Part shown: in pieces, positions 25,520-33,546 of the stretch
How the letters are laid out: every line of letters begins with the position of its first letter
Numbering within the stretch: the stretch's first letter is position 1
Source of the DNA: JAGDMJ01 sp963809695
GTDB lineage: Bacteria; Bacteroidota; Ignavibacteria; UBA10030; UBA6906
DNA length: 64,000 bases
Assembly: GCA_963809695.1 (NCBI GenBank)
Contig: CAWEKI010000006.1
Location: forward strand, 682,001-746,000
Direction of reading: 5' to 3'
Notes under the pieces: generated by a model
Database searches by the model: none
The model's input: only the letters and a program-made list of their open reading frames with translations
Told to the model about the DNA's origin: nothing
Program-made: the position numbers and the translations under genes

Positions 25520-26800
25520 ATGGACCATAAGGAAGGAAAGTATAAAGTAGCCGACCTGAAGCTCGCGGGCGAAGGCAAAAAGCTCATCGAATGGGCCGAA
25601 TCACGCATGCCGGTGCTGATGGCGCTGCGTGAAAAGTACGCGAAGACCAAGCCCTTCAAGGGCTATCGCATCGCCGGCTGTCTCCATGTGACCAAGGAAA
25701 CCGCCGTGCTTGTCAATACGTTCGTTGCCGCCGGCGCCGAGGTGAGCTGGAGCGGGTGCAACCCGCTTTCTACCAACGACGCGGTCGCCGCGGCGCTCGC
25801 CGACGACGGAATCTCGGTGTTCGCGTGGCACGGGCTGAGCGTCAAGGAGTTTTACTGGTGCATCGAGGAAACCCTTAAACTCCATCCGAACCTCACGCTT
25901 GATGACGGCGCCGATCTGATCTTTACCATCCACAAGGATCATCCGGAGTTCGCCGAGAAATTTGTCATCGGGGGCACCGAGGAAACTACCACAGGCGTCC
26001 ACCGGCTGCGCGCGATGGCTGCCGACGGCGCGCTGAAATATCCGGTCATCGCAGTCAACGACGCGGAGACCAAGTGGGACTTCGATAACGTCTACGGGAC
26101 GGGCCAATCGACGCTGGACGGCATCCTGCGCGCCACAAGCGTGCTCTTTGCCGGAAAGAATATCGTGGTGGCTGGCTTCGGTCACTGCGGCAAAGGCGTT
26201 GCGCTCCGCGCAAAGGGACTCGGCGCGAACGTGATCGTGACCGAGGTGAAGCCCACCGCCGCCCTGAAAGCGACGCTCGAAGGCTACCGCGTCATGAAGA
26301 TGGACGAGGCGGCAAAGATCGGCGACATCTTTATTACCGCAACGGGCGTCAAGGACGTGATCGTGAAGCGCCACTTCGAATCGATGAAGGAAGGCGCTAT
26401 CGTCTGCAACACGGGACACTACGACTGCGAAGTGAACCTGACCGATCTGGCCAAGCTGATGAAATCGCGCCGGGAGATCAGGGACAACAACGAGGAGTAT
26501 CTGCTGAAGAACAAAGGACGGATCTACGTGCTTGCGCAGGGAAGGCTGGTGAACCTGGCTGCGGCGGAAGGACACCCGTCGGAAGTCATGGACATGTCGT
26601 TCGCGAACCAGTTCATGTCCCAGCTTCGCCTTGTCGAACACCACAAGAAGGGAGAGAGGCTGGAAAAGACTGTTCATGATATTCCTGCCGAACAGGACCA
26701 GCAGATAGCGCTCGTGAAGCTGACGACGATGGGGATCAAGATCGACAAGCTTTCGAACGAGCAGGAGAAGTACATGAACGACTACAGCTCCGGCACATGA
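25520..26800 (+). CDS. ahcY: Adenosylhomocysteinase, archaeal/Thermotoga type
   Basis: The enzyme hydrolyses S-adenosylhomocysteine, the product of methyltransferases, using tightly bound NAD. The 426-residue protein has CLHVTKETAVLVNTF, CNPLSTNDAVAAAL, GGTEETTTGVHRL, AVNDAETKWDFDNVYGTGQS, the NAD motif VVAGFGHCGKGVA and TGHYDCEVNL. The spelling around NDAETKWDFDNVYGTGQS and the absence of the C-terminal PDHYRY motif are those of the archaeal/Thermotoga branch, part of which uses S-inosylhomocysteine in methanogens. It lies 21 bases after metK and before a strong hairpin terminator. Confidence 0.94.
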   Translation: MDHKEGKYKVADLKLAGEGKKLIEWAESRMPVLMALREKYAKTKPFKGYRIAGCLHVTKETAVLVNTFVAAGAEVSWSGCNPLSTNDAVAAALADDGISVFAWHGLSVKEFYWCIEETLKLHPNLTLDDGADLIFTIHKDHPEFAEKFVIGGTEETTTGVHRLRAMAADGALKYPVIAVNDAETKWDFDNVYGTGQSTLDGILRATSVLFAGKNIVVAGFGHCGKGVALRAKGLGANVIVTEVKPTAALKATLEGYRVMKMDEAAKIGDIFITATGVKDVIVKRHFESMKEGAIVCNTGHYDCEVNLTDLAKLMKSRREIRDNNEEYLLKNKGRIYVLAQGRLVNLAAAEGHPSEVMDMSFANQFMSQLRLVEHHKKGERLEKTVHDIPAEQDQQIALVKLTTMGIKIDKLSNEQEKYMNDYSSGT

Positions 26801-26825
26801 TCCCGGCTCTCGAGGGGACAAAAAA

Positions 26826-26858
26826 CAGAAGAAGCGACCCGCCAGGTCGCTTCTTCTG
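26826..26858. terminator. Bidirectional intrinsic terminator
   Basis: CAGAAGAAGCGACC (26826-26839) and its exact reverse complement (26845-26858) make a 14-bp stem with a 5-base loop between the converging ahcY and response-regulator genes. An A-run just left of it gives a U-run for minus-strand transcripts. The plus side has only a short GTTT tail. Confidence 0.8.
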
Positions 26859-26878
26859 GTTTCAGGACCGTTTCCGGC

Positions 26879-27259
26879 TTAGGAGGCCGTGCGTCCGGAC
26901 TTCTCCAGGACCTTCTTGATCGTCAAGAGAAGGAACTCGACAGAGAAGGGTTTGGTGATGTACTCGTCAGCGCCAAGCTTGAGGGCTTCCGTGGCCACGG
27001 AAAAACCAAGCCTGCCGCTCAACATGATAATCCGGCACGAGAGATCCTCGTCCTTGATGAACTTGAGCACATCCAGGCCCGACATGCCGGGCATATTGAT
27101 GTCCAATAGCAGCAGGTCGTATGTTTTCTTCCCGAGATACCGAATCGCTTCGGCCCCGTCGCTCGCTTCGTCAAGTTCATACCCCTGCTCGGTAATTTGG
27201 CCCCGCACAGCACCCCGGATACTCGGATCATCATCTGCGTACAGAATTTTGTGGGCCAT
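26879..27259 (-). CDS. CheY-like response regulator receiver protein
   Basis: The 126-residue stand-alone receiver domain has the acidic pair YADDDPS, the phosphoacceptor aspartate in LLLLDINMPGMSG, the MLSG turn and the lysine in YITKPFSVE. No output domain is attached, so it acts by protein contact. No histidine kinase lies nearby. The start ATG at 27259 (MAHKILYADDD) is preferred to one four codons upstream. A promoter-like TTGATT-N17-TATATA lies about 75 bases upstream. Confidence 0.9.
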   Translation of the reverse strand: MAHKILYADDDPSIRGAVRGQITEQGYELDEASDGAEAIRYLGKKTYDLLLLDINMPGMSGLDVLKFIKDEDLSCRIIMLSGRLGFSVATEALKLGADEYITKPFSVEFLLLTIKKVLEKSGRTAS

Positions 27260-27332
27260 GGCTCGTGCCACTTCGGTTAGTTCAGTGCTGTTTTCTTGCT
27301 TCTTTCACGACCGGGGTGAGGTTTAGCCTTGG

Positions 27333-27361
27333 TATATAGGGAAACTCTCCAAGAAAATCAA
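27333..27361 (-). promoter_or_regulatory. Promoter for the CheY-like gene
   Basis: On the minus strand TTGATT (27361-27356) and TATATA (27338-27333) are 17 bases apart, equivalent to TTG-N20-TATATACC. Confidence 0.5.
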
Positions 27362-27456
27362 CCTAAAAACAGTCGTCTTCGCCTTCGTAAAAACCTCCCC
27401 CTCGCAGTATTAACTATAGAGCGCGTCCCAAACTACTCAGTCCGGGAGGAGAGCCC

Positions 27457-29184
27457 ATGCCACGCCAGACCGCAATTACCCTTCTGCTCCTGACCCTTGC
27501 AGCGCAGCATGGTAACTCCGCTCCACAGTCCGGCGCGCTCAATGTGGTCGTGAACGAAATCATGTACGCCCCTTCTAGCCCGGAACCGGAGTGGATCGAG
27601 ATCTTGAACCACGGAAACGAACCGGTGAATCTCAAGAAGTGGCAAATCGCTGATGCGACAGCCTCCAGGCATTTTCTTCCGGCGGTGGATATTATCGTTC
27701 CGGCCGGGGGTTATCTTCTCCTGACCAGGGATTCCACTGCTCTCCACGAGGCCCGGGGCGTGCTGCCATGCGCTGTGATGAGCGTCCCGGGTTTTCCGTC
27801 ACTCAACAACGGCGGCGACGCCCTGGTGCTGTTTGACGCGCAGGAACGCACGGTGGACAGCCTCGTGTATCGGCCGGAGTGGGGAGGCAGCAATGGGGGA
27901 TGCTCGCTTGAGCGCCGTGACGCCGATGCGCCCTCCACGGCGCAGACCACCTGGGGGACATGCGCGTCTGGCGCCGGGGCCACGCCCGGATTCCCGAACT
28001 CCATTCTCCGCCTCTCCTATGATCTGTCGGTTGCCGCGGCCTTCCTTCCGGCTGGCCCCGTCGATACTCTTGTTGCGCTCGTCCGGAACCCGGGAAAAAT
28101 GCCTGCCGGAGGTTATGCTCTGATGGTCTATGATGACAGAGACTTTGACTCCCTGGCGGCGCCTGGCGAGCTGGCGGGGCGATCGGTTCCGGAAGAGCCT
28201 CTGCTCCCCGGCGATTCCTTGCGCCTGTCCTTTGCGCTTGTCCTGCCTCCCGGCTTTCATCAGCTTATCGCCGTTGCCGATTTTCCCGCCGACGAGCGGG
28301 CAGCGGACAATCATGCTCTGTGCACGGCAATGCGGGCATATGCTCGCGGTGCCGTCCTTGTCAACGAGATCATGGCGGATCCAGGCACCGGCAGAAGTGA
28401 ATATGTGGAGCTCCTGAATAATGCTGACGGTGACGTAGACCTGAAAGGATGGGGGGTGACCGACCTGGCGGGCTCGGGGGGGAAGGTGCTGATCGCGGCT
28501 GCCGCGCGGGTCATGCATCCCGGCGAATGCCTGGTGCTCGCCGCTGACTCGGCTCTCGTGAGACAATTTCCTCCTCTCGTGAACGTGGATCAGCGTCTCG
28601 TCGCGATCCTCGGCGCGGGGCGCCTCAACCTGAACAATGATGGTGATGCCGTGGTGATCCGCGATGCCCTGGGTGTGACGATCGACAGCGTGATGTATTC
28701 CGCCGCCTGGCACAACCCGGACCTGTCGGATCCTTCAGGCCGATCGCTCGAGCGGATCAGTTCACGCATATCCTCGAACGACCCGCGGAACTGGGGCACC
28801 TCCGTTGACGCGGCCGGCGGGACCCCCTGCGTGCGCAACAGTATCAGCGTGGGATTCTCTCTTGCCGCCTCGCGGCTCTCATGTGCGCCAAATCCTTTTT
28901 CCCCCGACGGGGACGGCATCGACGATGTGGTCGTCATTCACTATGAAATGCCGGTCCAAACATCCATCATCAATCTCAAGATCTATGATATCCGCGGGCG
29001 GCTCATCCGGAGACTTGCGAACAATGAACCGGGGGGACCGGCTGGCAGCATAATCTGGGACGGGCGAGATGAGAGAGGAGCGGTTGCACGCATCGGCGTG
29101 TACATAGCCCTGCTCGAGGCCGTCAACAGTGCCGGTGCTCTCGAGAGCGCCAGGGGACTCCTTGTGCTTGCCCGGAGTCTCTGA
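27457..29184 (+). CDS. Secreted lamin-tail-domain protein with FlgD/T9SS-type end
   Basis: The 575-residue protein starts with a signal peptide (MPRQTAITLLLLTLAAQHGN) behind a good ribosome site (GGGAGGAG). It has two lamin-tail domains, at about residues 28-140 (VVVNEIMYAPSSPEPEWIEI) and about 300-430 (VLVNEIMADPGTGRSEYVEL), with a CARDB-like region between. It ends in a FlgD-like Ig fold (CAPNPFSPDGDGIDDVVVIH, LKIYDIRGRLIRRL, WDGRDERG) of the type that carries proteins through the type IX system. It is probably cell-surface or extracellular. No catalytic motif is seen. Confidence 0.85.
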   Translation: MPRQTAITLLLLTLAAQHGNSAPQSGALNVVVNEIMYAPSSPEPEWIEILNHGNEPVNLKKWQIADATASRHFLPAVDIIVPAGGYLLLTRDSTALHEARGVLPCAVMSVPGFPSLNNGGDALVLFDAQERTVDSLVYRPEWGGSNGGCSLERRDADAPSTAQTTWGTCASGAGATPGFPNSILRLSYDLSVAAAFLPAGPVDTLVALVRNPGKMPAGGYALMVYDDRDFDSLAAPGELAGRSVPEEPLLPGDSLRLSFALVLPPGFHQLIAVADFPADERAADNHALCTAMRAYARGAVLVNEIMADPGTGRSEYVELLNNADGDVDLKGWGVTDLAGSGGKVLIAAAARVMHPGECLVLAADSALVRQFPPLVNVDQRLVAILGAGRLNLNNDGDAVVIRDALGVTIDSVMYSAAWHNPDLSDPSGRSLERISSRISSNDPRNWGTSVDAAGGTPCVRNSISVGFSLAASRLSCAPNPFSPDGDGIDDVVVIHYEMPVQTSIINLKIYDIRGRLIRRLANNEPGGPAGSIIWDGRDERGAVARIGVYIALLEAVNSAGALESARGLLVLARSL

Positions 29185-29191
29185 AGCGGCA

Positions 29192-29575
29192 CTACACCCA
29201 GGCTCCTTCAAAGCACCCGAAGATCAGGGTATTCACAAGGCGGACAATCTCCTTGAGCGGTGTCGTCTTGTCAAGGAAGAAGTCGATCTTCGGATTCAGG
29301 TGGACGGCGTCGGCATAGGCTTCTTTCAGCCCGGAGATAAAAATAAACTTTGTGTCTTTGTAACGCTCCATTTCCCGTGCGAAGGCATGCAGCTTCAGTC
29401 CGTCGAACCTCGGCATCCTGATGTCCGAGATGATAAGGTCGATCTCCTTCGAAGCAAGCACCTCGCACCCTTCGATGCCGTCATGTGCGGTATGGACATT
29501 GTACCCGCTCATGTAGAGCGCTTCTCTCATCAGCATCAAGTAGTCTTCGTTATCGTCAACGAGGAGGATATTCAT
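29192..29575 (-). CDS. CheY-like response regulator receiver protein
   Basis: This 127-residue single receiver domain has LLVDDNEDY, the phosphoacceptor aspartate in LIISDIRMPRFDG, FISG and the lysine in FFLDKTTPLKE. It is convergent with the lamin-tail gene, with only seven bases between the stops. Like the receiver at 26.9 kb it has no output domain. The two are not close copies, so they are not a recent duplication. No kinase partner is visible nearby. Confidence 0.88.
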   Translation of the reverse strand: MNILLVDDNEDYLMLMREALYMSGYNVHTAHDGIEGCEVLASKEIDLIISDIRMPRFDGLKLHAFAREMERYKDTKFIFISGLKEAYADAVHLNPKIDFFLDKTTPLKEIVRLVNTLIFGCFEGAWV

Positions 29576-29827
29576 GACGCTCCCGTATTGTTCTGACTGG
29601 AAAATTGAACCAAATCCTTGCCAGAAAAAACTGGGGAAAGTGAGAGATTTTCAATGGTCCCGGGCTGAAAATTGTGAGGATTCTACACTCGGAGGTAAAA
29701 AAGAAACAGGTGCCAGGGGCGACAAGAACCAATTACACAGATGGGTGAACAGCGGCGAGAGATGAAAAGAGAGAGAAGGGATACCGTGTCGCTAATCCCC
29801 AGCCCCGGTCCCGACACCCTGATTTCC

Positions 29828-30694
29828 TCAGTTTAGCAAAAGCAACTGATATTCCGGCGCATGCCCTTTTGAAAACTTCACGCCGGGGGCGGGGAGATGG
29901 AACATGTTGAGAAGTTTTTTGATGAGGTTGATGTCTTGTCCTTCCACCGGGATCTTCTCCAGGTTGTAATCCAACGAAAGAACGTAGGTTCGTCGCATGG
30001 TATGATCCTTGGCTCCGAGGCCGAATGCGATCTGAAGAAAGCCAGGCCAAAACGGCTTCAGGCTCCTGGGAAGCAGCTCGTGCACGCGTGCGGACATCCA
30101 GTAGATGTGATAGTCATACAGGTCATTGACCTTGAACGAGTGGTGGTCCATCGGATAATACAGGCTCCACTTGATCTCGAAGTTCTGGAAGAAGGGCACC
30201 TTCGACTGAAGCATCGCATAAGCCAGCCCGGTGTAATTGGACGTCACGTCACGGTAATCGAATCCGTAATCGCTGAATCCGTCTCCGATCTCGATGGCCA
30301 GCCCGTGGAAGGCCGCAATGCCGGTCGCCCACCAGAACGAAGCATCCGGGTCGTGCCCTCCCCACAGGAATGTCTCATGCAAAGCGCGGAACATGAAGTA
30401 GGACGTATACATGTGACCGATCTTGTCCACGCCGTTTGCATCTCCCCACCACGGTTCATTCCAGAAGTGGAAAGGACGGGAGTCGTGCACCCACCAGACT
30501 CCCGCCCCGTAGGCAAGCGTGCCCCCGACCAGCACCACGGCTCCCAGCCGTGCGATGTTCCAGCGCGACCAGAATTCATGCTTTCCCTGGAGGCTGTCCG
30601 GCCGGGTGCTGTCTGCGGGTACTGTTTGCGGGAATGCCACGGTGCGCAACAATATGATGGCTGCCAGCGTGGAGAATATCAGTCGCCTGCTCAT
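29828..30694 (-). CDS. DUF2279 family envelope protein
   Basis: The 288-residue product begins with a signal peptide (MSRRLIFSTLAAIILLRTVA). It contains the DUF2279/YfiM pattern FWNEPWWGDANGVDKIGHMY, SYFMFRALHE, AFHGLAIEIGDGFSDYGFDY and DVTSNYTGLAYAMLQSK. The family is common in Bacteroidota and is predicted to be periplasmic or outer-membrane, with unknown function. Its ATG overlaps the stop of the DUF1207 gene by four bases, so the two are probably coupled and may work together. About 250 bases downstream hold no gene. Confidence 0.8.
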   Translation of the reverse strand: MSRRLIFSTLAAIILLRTVAFPQTVPADSTRPDSLQGKHEFWSRWNIARLGAVVLVGGTLAYGAGVWWVHDSRPFHFWNEPWWGDANGVDKIGHMYTSYFMFRALHETFLWGGHDPDASFWWATGIAAFHGLAIEIGDGFSDYGFDYRDVTSNYTGLAYAMLQSKVPFFQNFEIKWSLYYPMDHHSFKVNDLYDYHIYWMSARVHELLPRSLKPFWPGFLQIAFGLGAKDHTMRRTYVLSLDYNLEKIPVEGQDINLIKKLLNMFHLPAPGVKFSKGHAPEYQLLLLN

Positions 30695-31596
30695 AGATCG
30701 AAGTAGACCCCCACCAGGCTGACGGTCGTACGGTTCTGGTAGAATTGGCCGCGGTCATCGATGCCGGTTCTGTACGTGTAGGCGACGCGAAAGGCGCTCG
30801 ATCCCCGTTCCAGAAATTTCAGGCCAACCTGATAGCTTTGCGTTGTGCCCCAGTTCACTTCTGACCGGATCTTGATGTCCACGGCGCCATAGAAATGTCC
30901 CCAGGAAGAAACGGGAATGTCCCCTCCCTGCGCTCCAACCTGAAAAAGGTAGTGAGCGTTCCGCTCCGGAATGGTGAAGTAATCGAACCGGACGCCGCCA
31001 TACACCGTCGCTGCGACCGCCGGGATCTCGTATGCCCCGAAGAGGGGAATATAATCCTTCGCATAATTGATCGATGCAAGGTTCAACATTTCGATCCCAT
31101 CGTCGACAAGGTGGGCGCTGTAATGTCCCCAGCCGGTGCGGAGCGCGAAGCGGTCCGATAATTTGATGTCGAGGGGGAAATCGACGTAGAAGTCAGCGTT
31201 GACAACCTGAAGGACCGAGGGCTGCCTGATGAAGCTTCCGTAGACCGTTGCGCCAATGCCGACCTGGAACATGGTCCCGGATCCATCGGACAGCTGCACC
31301 ACCCGCTGGATCCCGCCGATGCTTCCGACAATCCGCTTGCTCATCGCGTCCTTGGCGAGAGAAAATTGCTCCACCGATCCATCAGCATAGAACTTCGGGA
31401 AGATACGGTCGCGGGGGAAGAACACGGTACCCGCGGAATGGGCAGCAGGCTCACCTTGCTGTGCCGTTGCAGCCGGAGTGCATCCCATCATGATACCAAA
31501 CAGTAATCCCGACGAGAGCGGGAGGCGTGTCAGGACGTTCGGAAAGCGAAAGAGACGACTCCAGGAATGCAAAGGAAGGCAGCACTGTAATTCCAA
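30691..31596 (-). CDS. DUF1207 family protein
   Basis: The mature part begins TVFFPRDRIFPKFYADGSVE and includes the conserved RTGWGHYSAHLVDDGIEM, INYAKDY and a C-terminal YTYRTGIDDRGQFYQNRTT, matching DUF1207. Alternating hydrophobic strands suggest an outer-membrane barrel. The N-terminus overlaps the DUF486 gene by 67 bases, and the hydrophobic segment LPLSSGLLFGIMMGCTPAAT is a likely signal or lipoprotein signal. The true start could therefore be shorter than the 301 residues given. Its stop overlaps the DUF2279 start. Function unknown. Confidence 0.75.
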   Translation of the reverse strand: MELQCCLPLHSWSRLFRFPNVLTRLPLSSGLLFGIMMGCTPAATAQQGEPAAHSAGTVFFPRDRIFPKFYADGSVEQFSLAKDAMSKRIVGSIGGIQRVVQLSDGSGTMFQVGIGATVYGSFIRQPSVLQVVNADFYVDFPLDIKLSDRFALRTGWGHYSAHLVDDGIEMLNLASINYAKDYIPLFGAYEIPAVAATVYGGVRFDYFTIPERNAHYLFQVGAQGGDIPVSSWGHFYGAVDIKIRSEVNWGTTQSYQVGLKFLERGSSAFRVAYTYRTGIDDRGQFYQNRTTVSLVGVYFDL

Positions 31597-31790
31597 TGGA
31601 ATTCTTCCTTCAGGTAGAGAATCGAAAAGACAACGAAGACCAGGAGGGTGATCACTTCCTGGATGATCTTCATCTGGGCGGCCGTGAACTGTCCATAGCC
31701 GATCCGGTTGGCGGGAACCTGGAAGCAGTACTCGACGAAGGCAAAGGTCATGAACACGTTTGAAACGGAGAGCGCCGAAACGGTCCCCAC
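31530..31790 (-). pseudogene. DUF486 (DMT-type) membrane gene with internal in-frame deletion
   Basis: Residues SNVFMTFA followed directly by FVEYCFQVPANRIGYGQFTA, then QEVITLLVFVVFSILYLKEE and PGVVSFAFRT, match the small four-helix DUF486 proteins. In that family about 25 residues, spanning the second helix (WYxHLK ... WGIAF), normally separate FMTFA from FEYCFQVPANR. Here they are missing while the frame is kept. The start is taken as GTG at 31790, which gives the usual VGTVSALSVSN beginning, and the product would be 86 residues. It may be non-functional. It lies after the GNAT gene and overlaps the DUF1207 start. Confidence 0.6.
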
Positions 31791-31859
31791 AGAGATCTCT
31801 CGTTCACGAAAAATGATTTCCAATTTAGCAAAGGAAACGATGGGAAGCAAATGACCTCT

Positions 31860-32357
31860 TCAATGATTCTTCAGGATCTCCTCCATCTCGTTCCTCACCA
31901 GTCGATACAGCTGCCATTCCTTCATGTGCTTCGCACCGAGGCGGTCATAGAAATCCTTTGCGAGCTGGTTCCAATCCAACACCGTCCACTCCATCCTTCC
32001 GCATCGTCGTGCGTGGGCCTCACCCACCATCGCCGTGAACAGCGCATATCCCGCCTTCTTCCCCCTGTATTCGGGAAGGACGAAGAGATCTTCCAGGTAG
32101 AGGGTTGGCAGGGCAAGAAAGCTCGAATAGGTCTCAATTACGAATGCATATCCCACGGCAGTCCCGTCGATGACACAGAGATAGCATTCGAGGCGGGGCC
32201 GCTCCGAGAAAAGGTCCTGGATGAGCCGGGTCCTGGCGTCTTCATCGGGACGGGTGAGATGTTCATAGTCAGCCAGTGCATCGACAAGCTGCAGAATTGC
32301 ATGGGCATCCTCGCGGTGTGCGCGACGAACAGGCGGAAGGCGGAGTTCAGAGTGCAT
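31860..32357 (-). CDS. GNAT-family N-acetyltransferase (diamine-acetyltransferase-like)
   Basis: The 165-residue protein has the GNAT core: VGYAFVIETYSSFLALPTLY, the acetyl-CoA binding segment LEDLFVLPEYRGKKAGYALF, and WTVLDWNQLAKDFYDRLGAK. The LEDLFV...YRGKKAG and W-V-LDWN-A-FY pattern is that of the spermidine/diamine acetyltransferase branch, though substrates in bacteria vary widely. The gene overlaps the upstream membrane gene by 11 bases, so it belongs to the same operon. Confidence 0.88.
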   Translation of the reverse strand: MHSELRLPPVRRAHREDAHAILQLVDALADYEHLTRPDEDARTRLIQDLFSERPRLECYLCVIDGTAVGYAFVIETYSSFLALPTLYLEDLFVLPEYRGKKAGYALFTAMVGEAHARRCGRMEWTVLDWNQLAKDFYDRLGAKHMKEWQLYRLVRNEMEEILKNH

Positions 32358-33546
32358 GAATGTGATCCTTTGATGCTGCGGTTGCAGTTAGTGCCAGCAA
32401 TATCCAGAACACTGCCCCAAGCACCGATGTGGAGACCACGAGCCCCAGGGTGGAGCAGCAAAGGCAGGAGAAGAGGAGGAGGGTCATGGCGGCCGAGAGA
32501 GCTGCGGCAGAAGAGGAAGCATAACGGAGCGATGCCCTGACCGCGGGCACCATGACAGCCAGAAGCAGAGCGGCATATGCAAGCGCGCTCACCCACCCGT
32601 TTTCAAGTGTCGTCTGGAGAAAGTCGTTGTGCCAGCTTGCAGGCGGGCGGTGAATGAACGCCATCCGGGCCTCGGCAGGCAGCAGCTCTGCGAAGGATCC
32701 CGGCCCGTAACCAAACATCGGTGCAGAAGGGAGCAGCCGGATGCCCGCCGTCCAGACCGGATAACGGTCAAGGTGCTGACCGTGGAAGAACCATTCCAGT
32801 TTCATCCAGAGCGCATGCGGACTGAGAAGCAGAAGAGCGGCGGCAATCCCCAGCCAGGCAAAAGCCGCCCGTGGACGCAACGCCAGCACGAGCAAGAGCG
32901 AAAGCCCGAGCATGATCGTGACGGGTGCCCTGAGTGCGGAGAGCGCCACGGCGGTTGCAGCGGGCAGTCCGGCGAGGAGAAATACCCAGGACCGGCTGCT
33001 GCCGGAAACGGCAAGGCAGATGCTCGCGAGTGTGGCCAGGACGAGGAGATCGAAGAATGTGGTGTCACCAACGAAAATAGCCTCCAGGTGCCCGGGAGTG
33101 CTGGCAGGAATCGTGACAAGCGTGGCAAGTGCAGACAAACAGCCAGAAACGACAAAGACAATTGCCACTGTCCGCATTTCACTTCCCCGGACGCCGAGCA
33201 AGAGCACCGCGGGAAAAAGAAGCGGATGCCAGAGCATGTGAAGAGGAAGGGGCGCACCGGCAGGAGAAGCCTTAAAGAACGAGACCAGCGTCGTGATGAA
33301 GTAAAGGAACCAGAAAAGGAGCTGCGTCAAGGTTTCCGGGTGAAGCTCTCGGGAGCGATGCTTCTCGTTGCGGGAAGTTCCCTGGAGGAGCACCGCGACA
33401 AGAAAGATAAGCCCAAGGAACTCCATTGCGGCTGTTGACCAAAACCCGGCCGCGATGGTGACCGCCAGCAATATGACAATGGGGCGGCTCAGGATGAAAC
33501 CGCCCCATTGTATCGGACTCTTGGGCATGATTACTTTGGAATTCAC
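32347..33546 (-). CDS. O-antigen ligase/polymerase-like membrane protein
   Basis: This 399-residue protein has about ten hydrophobic helices and a large loop with MFGYGPGSFAELLP followed by WHNDFLQTTLENGWVSALAY. That is the Wzy_C/WaaL pattern of enzymes that join or polymerise surface polysaccharides at the inner membrane. The start is a GTG overlapping the thioredoxin-TPR stop by four bases. No glycosyltransferases lie nearby, so the polysaccharide is unknown. Type IX cargo in Bacteroidota is attached to A-LPS, for which such a ligase is needed, but the link is inference. Confidence 0.8.
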   Translation of the reverse strand: MNSKVIMPKSPIQWGGFILSRPIVILLAVTIAAGFWSTAAMEFLGLIFLVAVLLQGTSRNEKHRSRELHPETLTQLLFWFLYFITTLVSFFKASPAGAPLPLHMLWHPLLFPAVLLLGVRGSEMRTVAIVFVVSGCLSALATLVTIPASTPGHLEAIFVGDTTFFDLLVLATLASICLAVSGSSRSWVFLLAGLPAATAVALSALRAPVTIMLGLSLLLVLALRPRAAFAWLGIAAALLLLSPHALWMKLEWFFHGQHLDRYPVWTAGIRLLPSAPMFGYGPGSFAELLPAEARMAFIHRPPASWHNDFLQTTLENGWVSALAYAALLLAVMVPAVRASLRYASSSAAALSAAMTLLLFSCLCCSTLGLVVSTSVLGAVFWILLALTATAASKDHIHAL

